Below are positions 16,434 through 25,571 of a stretch of DNA of 64,000 bases, in pieces (position 1 is the first letter of the stretch; each line of letters begins with the position of its first letter). A program made the position numbers and the translations under genes. Origin of the DNA: an uncultured Roseburia sp. (GTDB lineage: Bacteria; Bacillota; Clostridia; Lachnospirales; Lachnospiraceae); contig UQNW01000007.1 of assembly GCA_900542495.1 (NCBI GenBank), positions 1 through 64,000 of the forward strand. The letters are read 5' to 3'. The notes below the pieces were generated by a model. It saw nothing but the letters and a program-made list of their open reading frames with translations, was not told where the DNA came from and ran no database searches.

Positions 16434-17030
16434 ATGAGATTTCCATTCTTAGGACTTTTTATCATTTTTCTCTCTGTTGCTGCATTTTACCGCAAACGGG
16501 GAACTGCACAACAAAAGGAAGCTGCTGAAAACTTCTGGAACCGCGAGGACAAAGCCAATCAGGTCCGCCGTAAGGATATCAGTAATCTTCCCTATATTAA
16601 CATACCCTTGGAAAAATTTCCAATAGGTATCTCTGATGATGAAGAATTAATTGATTACGAGAATGATCTGAAAGCACTTGCCACAAAAAAGATTTTAAAT
16701 TTAAGCCACCAGAGCAACACCGACTTAAAACTTGCCTACGGTCCTGCCAATCTTCCGGCTTTATCTGAATATGACCAGAATTATACAGCGCTTTTGCGAA
16801 GTATTGTCGCCTACGCAGGCTGTCTGGTCAAAAATGGTTTTGAGACAGAGGCTGTTCCGGTACTGGAATTTGGGATTTCCATTGATTCTGATATCCGCGC
16901 TAATTACACGCTTTTAGCCGATATTTATAAAAAACAGGGGGACACTTCTAAGATCAATGAATTGATCACCAGAGCATCCTCCCTTGATTCTATGATGAAA
17001 TCTTCTATTTTAGAGCAGCTGACATTATGA
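16434..17030 (+). CDS. Membrane-anchored protein with TPR-like C-terminus
   Basis: A 198-residue protein of unknown function. An N-terminal membrane segment (FPFLGLFIIFLSVAAFY) is followed by a basic stretch, a linker with YINIPLEKFPIG, and a helical C-terminal part (about 125-198) that resembles tetratricopeptide repeats (GFETEAVPVLEFGISIDSD, YTLLADIYKKQGDTSKINEL). It would face the cytoplasm as a protein-protein interaction module. The ribosome site AAAGGA precedes the ATG. Its end overlaps the convergent exonuclease gene by six bases, with no terminator visible between them. Confidence 0.75.
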   Translation: MRFPFLGLFIIFLSVAAFYRKRGTAQQKEAAENFWNREDKANQVRRKDISNLPYINIPLEKFPIGISDDEELIDYENDLKALATKKILNLSHQSNTDLKLAYGPANLPALSEYDQNYTALLRSIVAYAGCLVKNGFETEAVPVLEFGISIDSDIRANYTLLADIYKKQGDTSKINELITRASSLDSMMKSSILEQLTL

Positions 17031-17744
17031 TTCTTTTTTTATTTTCCCATACCGGGCGATGAGCTGGTCGGTAAGCCTTGACACTTCGCTTCGGGTAACC
17101 TCCTCTGAAAGTTCCGGCATCGGGATCTGGTGAAAGTCCACGAACTGTTTCAGATATTTCATCTGCTGTGGTGTCGCCAAAGACTGCTTTTTCACCTTAT
17201 ATTGTAACGGATATGGTTGAAATGCTTCCGGCATTTTCTCTGCATATAAGTTCTGAAGCTGTTCAAATATCTGCTGTGTTTCCAGCACATCATCCAATGC
17301 GCGGTGCGCATGCACACGCTCGATTTTAAAATATTCACACAGGCTCGCAAGATCTTTTTTCTGTTCTTCCGGCAAAAATTTTCTTGCAAGCTTTAAGGTA
17401 TCCACCGCATTCCGCTCAAATGACTGCTTGTGATTCACTGCCCACTGTTTCAAAAAACTGTAGTCAAAAATCACATTCTGTCCCACTAAAATATCCTCTC
17501 CGATAAACGCAAAGAACGCGCCAAGCGTGGCATCCATTTCCTTGCCCTGTTCCGCCATTTCATTCGTAATACCTGTAAGTGAAACCACTTTTTCCGATAA
17601 TTTCCGTTTTGGATTGATGACTTCCGAAAAAGTATCCGTCACGACATTTCCGCGCACCCGTGCTGCACCGACTTCCAGAATACGGTCTGTCTTAACATTT
17701 AATCCTGTCATTTCCAGATCAACGACTACATAATCAGTTAACAT
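17025..17744 (-). CDS. 3'-5' exonuclease, DnaQ/PolC-epsilon type
   Basis: A 239-residue DEDDh exonuclease. The catalytic residues are visible in VVDLEMTG (D9, E11), QNVIFDYSFL (D) and HRALDDV (H and D). About 60 further residues follow the nuclease domain, ending in an SLATPQQMKYLKQFVDFHQIP-like helical segment. Such stand-alone proteins act in DNA proofreading, repair or nucleotide clean-up. The start MLTDYVVV at 17744 has AAGGA upstream; 13 more codons are open but overlap the radical SAM gene. Confidence 0.9.
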   Translation of the reverse strand: MLTDYVVVDLEMTGLNVKTDRILEVGAARVRGNVVTDTFSEVINPKRKLSEKVVSLTGITNEMAEQGKEMDATLGAFFAFIGEDILVGQNVIFDYSFLKQWAVNHKQSFERNAVDTLKLARKFLPEEQKKDLASLCEYFKIERVHAHRALDDVLETQQIFEQLQNLYAEKMPEAFQPYPLQYKVKKQSLATPQQMKYLKQFVDFHQIPMPELSEEVTRSEVSRLTDQLIARYGKIKKES

Positions 17745-17766
17745 AACTTTATCCTTCCCGTCTTTT

Positions 17767-19491
17767 CTACGCTTCTGCTGCACCAGCTGCCAAAACTTCT
17801 GTCACACACGCCTGATGATCTAACGGATCTCTGTTTTCATAGTCAAACAGCATATACACCGGTTTTTCGAGGCGCTTTGGCACTTCCTGTAATGCTTTTT
17901 TGCTTTTTTCCGGGAAGCGGTAATGGAATGGCTCCAAGTGAGATTTTGCACCATTTTTGCAGTAATATCTCGTCTGCTCTTTAAATTCTGCCGGTGACGG
18001 TGCCCAGGAAGGTCTGCTCTTACAATTTTCACGGTAATACAGATCAAATGTCAGGCTTTCTTCTAACATCTGCATCACTGCGCCGCTGTTTTTTCTTTGT
18101 CTCATAAACTCAAGCAAAATCTCCGCTCTGCGGATTCTCGAATGGCTCATGCCAAAATATCCCTTTGCCTCATAAAAAGCACCTAATTCCTGAAACATCA
18201 TAAATGCACTGTCAAATAGCGGTTCTAACACTTTCATGGTGATCTCAAACTGCCCGCTGTTGTAATAAACCTCAAGCATTTCTTCCACCTGCTTGATTTT
18301 TAATACATCATCAAAGCTGAGCCATTTTGTTTTCATCACTTCGTATGGTGTTTTTTCGTGATAAACGATCTCATATTCCGCTGCATGCCCGTACATATAA
18401 GAACCCTTTAACACCTTCAAAAATCCAAGCTGTAACTGATTCGGTTTCAGTTCATAAATCTCGTCAAAAGATTTTGTAAAAGCAGCATAGTCCTCATACG
18501 GAAGTCCGGCGATCAGATCCAGATGTTCGTGGATATTTCCGCCACTCTGGATTTTTCTTACAATGTCTTTCAAAAGTTCCAGCTTCATCGTCCGGTGGAT
18601 TTCCCGGATCGTCGGCTCGTTCGTAGACTGCACGCCAATCTCTAACTGGATCAGTCCCGGCCGCATATCATGGATCAGTGCTAATTCTTCCTCATTTAAA
18701 AGATCCGCTGATATTTCAAAATGGAAATTGGTAATGCCGTTGTCATGCTCTTTTACAAATCTCCAGATTTCCATTGCGTGATCATGCTTGCAGTTGAAAG
18801 TGCGGTCTACAAATTTTACCTGTGGCACCTTCTTTTCAATAAAGAATGCAAGTTCTTTTTTCACAAGCTCTGTATCCCGGAAACGCAGCTTTTTATCAAT
18901 CGAAGACAGACAATAGCTGCAGTTGAACGGGCAGCCGCGGCTTGACTCATAATAAATAATACGGTTTTCAAAATTTTCAATATGATCGTAGCAGAATGGA
19001 ATATCCGACATATTCATCGGTTCCTGTGGCTGTGTAAAAATCACTTCTCCGCTGACAGAATCTTTGTATGCGATTCCGTTCAGTTCCTTTAGTGTGCCAT
19101 TTTGGTTTACATAATATTCACACAGTTGTTGAAATGTACGCTCGCCCTCGCCGATCATCACACCTGTCACCTGCGGATGTTCTTCCAGAAATGTTTCCAC
19201 CTCATAGGACACTTCCGGTCCGCCCACCCAGATTGGCACTTCCGGACACAGTTTGTGATACTCCGTGATCAGCTCCTCGACATACCCTATGTTCCAGATA
19301 TAACAGGAAAAACATAGGACGTCCGGCTTTGCTTTATAGATTTGTTCTAAAATATAATCGACTCTATTGTTGATCGTATATTCCCCGATCTCAATCTGTT
19401 CCTGAAATGCTTTGGCGTAGGCTCTTAAGCTGTAAACCGCCAGATTCGAATGAATATACTTTGCGTTGATCGCTGTTAAAAATATTTTCAT
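17767..19491 (-). CDS. B12-binding domain radical SAM protein (DUF4080 C-terminus)
   Basis: A 574-residue enzyme with an N-terminal cobalamin-binding-like domain (about 1-140; it lacks a clear DxHxxG motif), a radical SAM core with the 4Fe-4S cysteines C187, C191 and C194 (GCPFNCSYC), and a C-terminal DUF4080 domain. This architecture is common in Clostridia as a single-copy gene of unknown substrate; members are suspected of RNA or protein methyl- or thio-modification. It stands next to the exonuclease, 22 bases upstream of that gene's start, so they are probably co-transcribed. Confidence 0.88.
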   Translation of the reverse strand: MKIFLTAINAKYIHSNLAVYSLRAYAKAFQEQIEIGEYTINNRVDYILEQIYKAKPDVLCFSCYIWNIGYVEELITEYHKLCPEVPIWVGGPEVSYEVETFLEEHPQVTGVMIGEGERTFQQLCEYYVNQNGTLKELNGIAYKDSVSGEVIFTQPQEPMNMSDIPFCYDHIENFENRIIYYESSRGCPFNCSYCLSSIDKKLRFRDTELVKKELAFFIEKKVPQVKFVDRTFNCKHDHAMEIWRFVKEHDNGITNFHFEISADLLNEEELALIHDMRPGLIQLEIGVQSTNEPTIREIHRTMKLELLKDIVRKIQSGGNIHEHLDLIAGLPYEDYAAFTKSFDEIYELKPNQLQLGFLKVLKGSYMYGHAAEYEIVYHEKTPYEVMKTKWLSFDDVLKIKQVEEMLEVYYNSGQFEITMKVLEPLFDSAFMMFQELGAFYEAKGYFGMSHSRIRRAEILLEFMRQRKNSGAVMQMLEESLTFDLYYRENCKSRPSWAPSPAEFKEQTRYYCKNGAKSHLEPFHYRFPEKSKKALQEVPKRLEKPVYMLFDYENRDPLDHQACVTEVLAAGAAEA

Positions 19492-19504
19492 GTTTTGTTT
19501 CTTC

Positions 19505-20083
19505 CTACATCATCGCATACCGGAAAACCACATCAAATCCGGCGATCCAAAGTAAAATCGCACCGCCTGCATAAGCTTTCGTCTTATGCTCAAAGCCGAA
19601 GTGATATCCTGTATAAGCACCTGTGATCACCACACCTATCGTCAGGCAGACGATCATGATCAAAATGACCATTAAATTTGTTTCCAGAAAGCCAAATGCA
19701 ATTCCGGTGAGAAGTGTGTAAATACTTGTCACGGCTGCCATACGAAAGAACCGTTTGAAGCCAAGATTTTCCTCTCTGCGCTCATTGACTCTCTCGTTCT
19801 TGATTGCTTTTGCGATCAGTCTGACACCCAGGCAGAAAAAAATAACCGCTGCGATCACGGTTCCGATAAACCGCTCGTTTTTTGCCAGATTATTCGCATA
19901 AAGCAGCCTTGCAAGCAGGTTTCCCACGTACAGTGCTGCAAGCTGCCAGACTGCGATCAGTCCGCATACAAGTGTCAGATGTTTTTTATCTATTTTTGCC
20001 ACAAGTGATCCCTGACATTCCATACCCGCAAAAATATCCAGCGATATGCCTACAAGAATCAACAGATTTTCTATCCAGTTCAT
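19505..20083 (-). CDS. MntP-like membrane transporter (putative manganese efflux)
   Basis: A 192-residue integral membrane protein with six predicted membrane helices arranged as two halves, as in the MntP/YtaF family. The first half carries ISLDIFAGMECQGS, equivalent to the LSMDAFAVS region of MntP, and the second carries GIAFGFLE in the matching position. The family exports Mn2+ or related ions, but the acidic residues differ from the E. coli protein and the substrate is uncertain. The ribosome site GGGAGG precedes the ATG; the gene lies 13 bases upstream of the radical SAM gene. Confidence 0.7.
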   Translation of the reverse strand: MNWIENLLILVGISLDIFAGMECQGSLVAKIDKKHLTLVCGLIAVWQLAALYVGNLLARLLYANNLAKNERFIGTVIAAVIFFCLGVRLIAKAIKNERVNERREENLGFKRFFRMAAVTSIYTLLTGIAFGFLETNLMVILIMIVCLTIGVVITGAYTGYHFGFEHKTKAYAGGAILLWIAGFDVVFRYAMM

Positions 20084-20263
20084 GAATCCTCCCGTTTCTG
20101 CCTCTCTACCCGGCAGACGTTTCCTAATAATATTTCTAATTTATCATTATAACGTCTTTCTGCCACATTTCCATAGACAATGCTTAACGAATGTATGTTG
20201 TTTTTTTTAGATCCGTCACATCCTTGACTTTATGGAACTATCGCATCACAATTTCGCCTGAAA

Positions 20264-20290
20264 GAAAAAATGCCGCACCTTATGTGCGGC
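20264..20290 (-). terminator. Rho-independent terminator after the TetR gene
   Basis: Arms GCCGCAC (20272-20278) and GTGCGGC (20284-20290) with a five-base loop, followed on the minus strand by ATTTTTT. It lies four bases beyond the stop of the TetR-family gene. Confidence 0.85.
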
Positions 20291-20294
20291 AATA

Positions 20295-20861
20295 TTACAT
20301 CTCTGCAATAATATCATCCATGGATCGTTTGATAATATAATCGTAAATCTCTGCCAGTTCTTTCGCCGAGATCGTCATTCCAGACTGAATCCATGTGATC
20401 ACAACATAACACATCGACTGTGCATAATACTCTGCGATACGCTTTGGTGTGAGCCAGGAATACTTCTGTTTTTTCCCGGTATTGGCACAGTCGATCACGT
20501 TCAGAAGGATCTTTTCCACGCAGCTTTTTGCAATCTCTTCAAAAGAGTTCTGCCCTTCTAACCGGGTAGCGCGCGTGTAAAAATCTTTATCTTTTTCAAT
20601 GTTGGTAAAGAGAAGTACCAAGCCTTCATTGATCATTCCATTCTGGATCAATGGTTCGATCGGATTGAGCAGATCCGTCGTGATGATCCACTCCAGCAAT
20701 TCATACTTATCCTGAAAATGATTGTAAAACGTCGGACGGATAACCCCCGCCAGATCTGTGATCTCTTTAATTGTGATCTTCTCAATTGGATGCTTCTTGG
20801 CAAGCTCTTTAAAGCTCTCCGCAAGAAGTGTATCAATCGCACTCTTTCCCTGTCCTGTCAT
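20295..20861 (-). CDS. TetR/AcrR family transcriptional regulator
   Basis: A 188-residue regulator with an N-terminal TetR helix-turn-helix (IEKITIKEITDLAGVIRPTFYNHFQDKYELLEWI) and a C-terminal helical ligand/dimer domain of the TetR_C_8/DhaS type (FYTRATRLEGQNSFEEIAKSC). It begins 13 bases after the stop of the HD-GYP gene, so the two are likely co-transcribed and the regulator may feed back on the unit. The ligand cannot be inferred. Confidence 0.88.
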   Translation of the reverse strand: MTGQGKSAIDTLLAESFKELAKKHPIEKITIKEITDLAGVIRPTFYNHFQDKYELLEWIITTDLLNPIEPLIQNGMINEGLVLLFTNIEKDKDFYTRATRLEGQNSFEEIAKSCVEKILLNVIDCANTGKKQKYSWLTPKRIAEYYAQSMCYVVITWIQSGMTISAKELAEIYDYIIKRSMDDIIAEM

Positions 20862-20874
20862 AATTACCTCATGT

Positions 20875-21936
20875 TTAATGTATTACTATTTTCGAAATAA
20901 TAATGCTTCTTGCATTCGGATCATCACGAAGATTCAACATCTCGCCTGTTTCAATGATCTTAACAATCGGTCTTAAGAAAAACCGTTCAAAATTATGCGC
21001 AACTACGCCGTGCATTCCATTCGATAATTCTACTTCACATCCCACCGGATACACCGCAATCTTCTCAACAAACAATTCCACGATCTTTGGATCAAACAGG
21101 CTGCCTGACCCTGCCATTAGATATTCCACTGCTTCGGCCGGCGAAATCTCCTCTCTCTGCCGATGCACAGACACCATATCATCATACTGATCGATCAGCC
21201 GGATAATTCTTGCATATAACGGAATCTGATCCCCGCTTTTTTCCAGAGGACTGCCGCTTCCGTCATAGTTCTCATGATGCTGCTGCACACTGGCATACAC
21301 CAGTGCTGAAAAATGATAATTGCTCCGCAGATAATCTGCACCGAGTTTTGGATGCTGATTTAAAAGCTTCTGTTCCTCCTCCGACAATGAATGATCTCCA
21401 TTGACAATCCCGATATCAACGAACCTCTTGCCGATATCATGAAGGATTGCTGCTGTCGTAAGCTGATAAAGCTGTTCCTCGCTCAATCCATACCGGGCGC
21501 CTACCATTGCTGACATCATGGCAACATTGATAGAATGATAATAGATGTAGTCATCATAGTTTTTTATATCTAACACATTGCACATAATATCGCCATTGCT
21601 TAAAATATTCTCTACAATGCGCTCGATCATCTTTTGTATTTTAATCTCGCTGACCGGCACATCTGCCGCACCTGACTTCATGTCAAACGCAAACAAATCA
21701 TGCACAACGCTCAGCGCCTGGCTTTTCACTTGTGGATTCAAAATCTGCTGAATCTCAATGCCGCGTGTAAATTCATCATCAATGTATATTCCTGGAAACC
21801 CTAAAAATTCAAGATTTGAAATATATTCTGCCGAGAGAAGTAAATGTTTTGCAAGTAACAGTCTGCCAGCTCCGTCGTATATATCCTGACCAAGGGCCAT
21901 TCCAGGCGTCAGTTTACTCGTTGGTAAATAACGCAT
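20875..21936 (-). CDS. HD-GYP domain protein (putative c-di-GMP phosphodiesterase)
   Basis: A 353-residue protein of the HD-GYP group that hydrolyses cyclic di-GMP. The N-terminal part (about 1-100) is of the DUF3391-like type that often precedes HD-GYP (LPTSKLTPGMALGQDIYDGAGRLLL). The HD-GYP core contains HSINVAMMSA, ILHDIGKRFVD and HHENYDGSGSP. In the last motif the tyrosine of GYP is replaced by serine, so the signature is imperfect although the metal ligands remain. It sits head-to-head with a GGDEF/HD-GYP gene, forming a local c-di-GMP signalling pair, and is followed by the TetR regulator. Confidence 0.88.
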   Translation of the reverse strand: MRYLPTSKLTPGMALGQDIYDGAGRLLLAKHLLLSAEYISNLEFLGFPGIYIDDEFTRGIEIQQILNPQVKSQALSVVHDLFAFDMKSGAADVPVSEIKIQKMIERIVENILSNGDIMCNVLDIKNYDDYIYYHSINVAMMSAMVGARYGLSEEQLYQLTTAAILHDIGKRFVDIGIVNGDHSLSEEEQKLLNQHPKLGADYLRSNYHFSALVYASVQQHHENYDGSGSPLEKSGDQIPLYARIIRLIDQYDDMVSVHRQREEISPAEAVEYLMAGSGSLFDPKIVELFVEKIAVYPVGCEVELSNGMHGVVAHNFERFFLRPIVKIIETGEMLNLRDDPNARSIIISKIVIH

Positions 21937-21982
21937 GTATGCTTCCTTTCAATTTCAAAAGAATGTTTCTATTCTATCTCAT

Positions 21983-22213
21983 TTATTCATCAAATTCAAC
22001 TGTTACAAAATATCCCTTTTCTGTTTCCTTCACATCTACAACCTTTCCTTCTTTGGATTTTATCCTGTTACCAACCGGATAATTGGCAGACATCGCATAT
22101 GCTTTTCCTAATGTATAATAATATGAGTTCGGTAATTTTCCTTCTGTGATTGGAATGACCTGCCCTATCTCTACCAGACCTGTGCGTTCCATTTTAAATT
22201 CTTCCTGTCTCAT
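21983..22213 (-). CDS. Small conserved-looking hypothetical protein (76 aa)
   Basis: A 76-residue cytoplasmic protein starting MRQEEFKMERTGLVEIGQVIPI, with the later stretch NYPVGNRIKSKEGKVVDVKETEKGYFVTVEFDE that suggests a small beta-barrel. I do not recognise it. The ATG at 22213 has an excellent ribosome site (GGAGGCGGAG). A longer frame of 26 extra codons upstream is hydrophobic and lacks a ribosome site, and it would overlap the promoter. The gene lies upstream of the HD-GYP gene and is probably first in that operon. Confidence 0.65.
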   Translation of the reverse strand: MRQEEFKMERTGLVEIGQVIPITEGKLPNSYYYTLGKAYAMSANYPVGNRIKSKEGKVVDVKETEKGYFVTVEFDE

Positions 22214-22264
22214 ACTCCGCCTCCAAATAAAACACATATAATTTTTATGTGCCATACATGCAAT

Positions 22265-22293
22265 ATTATAGTATAATAAAAGAGCATTCACAA
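22265..22293 (-). promoter_or_regulatory. Predicted promoter of the 22213-20295 operon
   Basis: TTGTGA (complement of 22288-22293), a 17-base spacer and TATAAT (complement of 22265-22270), placing the start of transcription about 45 bases before the small gene. Confidence 0.65.
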
Positions 22294-22387
22294 GAGATAC
22301 GGATTAATTTGCATAAAATTTAACAATGCTCCAGCTCTTTCGATCCGCTCATTAGAATCGCCATTCTTATATGTATTAAGGAGTTTT

Positions 22388-23986
22388 ATGAAAGAAAAAG
22401 AAGAAATTTGGGACTATTTTGTATCAACCGTTATCAACACGTTAAATGCTGATGAAATCTACGATGCCACGATGCAGGCATTATCCGATCTGCTCTGTCC
22501 GGACGGGCTTTTACTGATGATGAACCAGAATACACGGCATATTTTTTCTGTCATCCGAAAATATGGTGATATCGCCTATACCAAACCATACAGTGTTCCA
22601 ACAGAATCCATGTTAGAAGAATTAAATGACGCTCCAAACCTGATCATACTCGACGAAAATGCCTCTCATATTCTCTCGCTTATGACGGCGAGACAGCGGG
22701 AATGGCTGTCAGTAGAAAACATCACTGCGATCTATACCTTAAAGTATAATCGTGTGATCATCGGTTTTCTGTATATTGCAAATGGAAAACAGCGCCCCCT
22801 GACACCTGATGAGTCAAAATATCTGCAAAAAATCTGCTACTATTTTTCCTATGCGCTGCGCAATGCCAATTTATACCAGAATGCCTACCGTGCTTCCATT
22901 ACAGACGAGCTCACTTCCCTGTATAACCGTAAGCATGCATTTGAGTGTATTGACAATGTGTGCCAGCACCAGAAGCCGTCCACGCTGATTGTGCTTGATA
23001 TCGACGATTTCAAATTATACAACGAATTATACGGGGCACAGGAAGGCGATAACCTGATCCACCGTTTTGCACAGATCATTCTTCAGGAGATCACCTCAGG
23101 CGATATTGGTTTCCGCTTTGGTGCTGATGAATTTATTATTTTAAAAGAGGGGACTGATGTGGAGGAGGCAAAAGATTACTGCAAACGGATTGTAAATGGT
23201 ATTGTCGAGGTCTCTCCTGCTAATACAGTCTGGGACATATCTGTCTCTTGTGGAATTTCTGTTTTCCCGGATATTTCTACCGATGCGATGTCTTTTTTAC
23301 ATAATGCGACGCAGGCTGTCTATTATGGAAAACAGGCTGGAAAAGGAAAAATAGAAGTTTATCGTCATGGAATGGACGAGCGTTCCCATGACCCAGATAT
23401 CCGCACTGCATATGAACGTGTCGCACCGACAATTTATGCCCTTACGGCTGCGATCGACGCCAAAGACAGTTACACTTTTATTCACTCTATGAATGTATCC
23501 AAATACGCTGTGATTCTCGCCGAATCCCTCGACATGAATTCCAACGACATAGAGATTATCCGTGATGCCGGTCTTTTGCACGACATTGGAAAGATCAGTA
23601 TTCCTGAACGTATTCTTCAGAAAACGTCGCGGCTCACTGACGAAGAATACGCCATTATGAAAACGCATGTGGAAAATTCAACTAAAATGATCCGCTATCT
23701 GCCGGACATGGACTATGTGATTCCTGCCGTTGTCGGTCATCATGAACGCTACGACGGCACTGGCTATCCGCGCGGACTTGCCGGACAGAATATTCCTTAT
23801 ATGGCAAGGATTCTTACGATTGCAGACTGTTTCGACGCCATGACTGCCAAACGTCCTTATAAGCAGGCACTTTCCGTCGATTATGCAGTCAATGAACTGG
23901 AAAAAAACAGTGGGACACAGTTTGATCCGGTGCTGGTCAAACAGTTTATTGAACTGATCCATGAAGGGAAAATATCAATTACATGA
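22388..23986 (+). CDS. GAF-like / GGDEF / HD-GYP signalling protein
   Basis: A 532-residue cyclic di-GMP protein. The N-terminal about 160 residues look like a GAF-type sensor. The GGDEF domain (about 170-320) has an intact ITDELTSLYNRKHAFE start, but the active-site loop reads RFGADEF instead of RYGGDEF, so it is probably inactive as a cyclase and may bind GTP as a regulator. The C-terminal HD-GYP domain is canonical (LLHDIGKISIPE, HHERYDGTGYP), so phosphodiesterase activity is the likely output. The ribosome site AAGGAG precedes the ATG. It is divergent from a second HD-GYP gene and followed by a lipoprotein gene after 13 bases. Confidence 0.9.
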   Translation: MKEKEEIWDYFVSTVINTLNADEIYDATMQALSDLLCPDGLLLMMNQNTRHIFSVIRKYGDIAYTKPYSVPTESMLEELNDAPNLIILDENASHILSLMTARQREWLSVENITAIYTLKYNRVIIGFLYIANGKQRPLTPDESKYLQKICYYFSYALRNANLYQNAYRASITDELTSLYNRKHAFECIDNVCQHQKPSTLIVLDIDDFKLYNELYGAQEGDNLIHRFAQIILQEITSGDIGFRFGADEFIILKEGTDVEEAKDYCKRIVNGIVEVSPANTVWDISVSCGISVFPDISTDAMSFLHNATQAVYYGKQAGKGKIEVYRHGMDERSHDPDIRTAYERVAPTIYALTAAIDAKDSYTFIHSMNVSKYAVILAESLDMNSNDIEIIRDAGLLHDIGKISIPERILQKTSRLTDEEYAIMKTHVENSTKMIRYLPDMDYVIPAVVGHHERYDGTGYPRGLAGQNIPYMARILTIADCFDAMTAKRPYKQALSVDYAVNELEKNSGTQFDPVLVKQFIELIHEGKISIT

Positions 23987-23999
23987 CAGGAGCACTCCT

Positions 24000-24833
24000 A
24001 TGAAAAAAATTTTTCTTTTTTCTCTCTCTTTAGCTCTCCCGCTTTTATGCGGATGTGCAAATGACAAATTAGCCAACGGCTGCAAAGTCACTGACTTTGA
24101 TGATGAAAAAGTAACTATGGATTATATTGATTTTCTAACAGATTATGAAGGATATCTGGATAATGTCGAAGTCTTAGATGATATTTATGCCAAGCAGGAT
24201 TATGACCAAGATCAAAAACCGGATAGAGTCCTACAATACTTTATGGATGATGGTGAAAAAATGTATGCCCTATGCTTTGGAAATGGAAAAATTCTCGAAA
24301 TTGGTCCATTTGAAGATACCATGATGCAGATAAACTTGTATGCGTCCGACCTAACTGGTGACGGTAAAAACGAGATTATTTTCTATGGTTTTCATTCCTA
24401 CTCCGACTATCCTTATGAAAACAGTGAAATTGCCATTTGGGCACCGACCAGAAATAAATATAAACTGCTGCCGATAACAATTTCAGAAGAAAATGACAGC
24501 TATAAAGCCGGATATCCTGTTTTTATCGAAAAAACAGATAAAGAGTATGAAATCCTTATTACATGTGAGGCACTTGGATTAGCAGAAAAATATCAAATTT
24601 CCAAACATGACCAGAAAACATTCGGCGACTATTATTCCGATTTACAAAATGGCGAAAAATTTCTTTCTTCTTCAACTGCATGGAATATTTCAATTGAAGA
24701 AGGAACTCCTTCTACCCTAACCTTGTATGAAGATATTTTATACCGCCTGAATACTACCCTTAAAATTGAAATGAAGTGGAATGGGAATCAATTTGAGGTT
24801 CTAAAGACTTCTATTCTTGATGAACGTCCATGA
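24000..24833 (+). CDS. Lipoprotein with FG-GAP/VCBS-like calcium-loop motif
   Basis: A 277-residue secreted lipoprotein of unknown function. The signal peptide (MKKIFLFSLSLALPLL) ends at a lipobox whose lipidated cysteine is most likely C19 (L-C-G-C). The mature part contains an EF-hand-like loop (LTGDGKNEIIFYG, about residues 118-130) of the type found in beta-propeller FG-GAP repeats, and another D-rich stretch near residue 60 (YDQDQKPD). The start is set by AGGAG before the ATG at 24000; 13 extra codons upstream overlap the signalling gene. It may be co-transcribed with the c-di-GMP protein. Confidence 0.75.
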   Translation: MKKIFLFSLSLALPLLCGCANDKLANGCKVTDFDDEKVTMDYIDFLTDYEGYLDNVEVLDDIYAKQDYDQDQKPDRVLQYFMDDGEKMYALCFGNGKILEIGPFEDTMMQINLYASDLTGDGKNEIIFYGFHSYSDYPYENSEIAIWAPTRNKYKLLPITISEENDSYKAGYPVFIEKTDKEYEILITCEALGLAEKYQISKHDQKTFGDYYSDLQNGEKFLSSSTAWNISIEEGTPSTLTLYEDILYRLNTTLKIEMKWNGNQFEVLKTSILDERP

Positions 24834-24867
24834 TATTCAACATTCCCACATTACCCTATTTCTTTCT

Positions 24868-24910
24868 TATATAAATTTCCAAACCCAAAATAAGTTTGGA
24901 AATTTATATA
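24868..24910. terminator. AT-rich perfect inverted repeat between convergent genes
   Basis: Arms of 17 bases, TATATAAATTTCCAAAC (24868-24884) and its exact complement (24894-24910), flank a nine-base loop. It lies between the ends of two convergent genes, where a bidirectional terminator is expected, although it is AT-rich and has no long T-run. Confidence 0.55.
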
Positions 24911-24945
24911 GAAATGATAATGTTTTATACTACTTGCATTGCAAA

Positions 24946-25437
24946 TTAATACCCTGGCAAATAATCAAAGAATGTATTTCCCCCTATTGCCTTTATTGTG
25001 GATGTATCAATTCCAGTTATTCCTGCCGAACTAAAAGAACTACTCGCACGATGATACTTCTGTCCTCCCAATAAAGAAGATGGAACAGCCCCAGCAACTA
25101 GTTCACTTGCTCTTGCTACGCAATTGTCCCAATACCTATTCTTTGTCGGTTTCATTGCATGTTTACAATGTTCTTCGCTACCAGTTGCAACGTTATACTC
25201 AGCTGATTTGAAAATAATATTTTTCCACGTCAAATTCACCTTGTCTCTTGCAAAACGTTTTGGATTTCCGCTCATTTTTCTATTCCAAATTTCTTTAGCC
25301 ACTGCATATTCCCCCGCTACATTTACGGTGTCCTCAGCATAAATTACTCTTGCCAAACAATCAATTTCAGATATATTGGGATCACTCCACGCATTCTGCC
25401 ACCGACTGTATGTTAATGGTTCTCCATATGTACTCAT
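24946..25437 (-). CDS. SleB-like cell-wall hydrolase domain protein, possibly divergent
   Basis: A 163-residue protein resembling the Hydrolase_2 (SleB/CwlJ) family, seen in DCLARVIYAEDTVNVAGEYAVAKEIWNRKMSG, where the glutamate of IYAE corresponds to the family's catalytic glutamate. Family members cut peptidoglycan during spore germination. Unlike those enzymes it has no signal peptide, so it may act inside the cell, be released by lysis, or have another role. The ribosome site AAAGGAG precedes the ATG. The gene is alone, flanked by an inverted repeat downstream and a palindromic site upstream. Confidence 0.6.
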   Translation of the reverse strand: MSTYGEPLTYSRWQNAWSDPNISEIDCLARVIYAEDTVNVAGEYAVAKEIWNRKMSGNPKRFARDKVNLTWKNIIFKSAEYNVATGSEEHCKHAMKPTKNRYWDNCVARASELVAGAVPSSLLGGQKYHRASSSFSSAGITGIDTSTIKAIGGNTFFDYLPGY

Positions 25438-25463
25438 ATTTTTTTCGCTCCTTTTATTTAATT

Positions 25464-25477
25464 GATAATCGATTATC
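25464..25477. promoter_or_regulatory. Perfect 14-bp palindrome upstream of the SleB-like gene
   Basis: GATAATCGATTATC is a perfect palindrome located 27 bases before the start codon, in the usual place for a repressor site. No cognate regulator can be named. The rest of 25478-25991 is AT-rich and without genes, apart from the repeat copy at 25572-25656. Confidence 0.45.
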
Positions 25478-25571
25478 TAACATATAAAAAGAGTTATATA
25501 TCAAATTTGTAAACACAATTTTGTAAAATAATAATATTTTTTCAAACTTGGAGTAAAGATATGTTTTCTTT

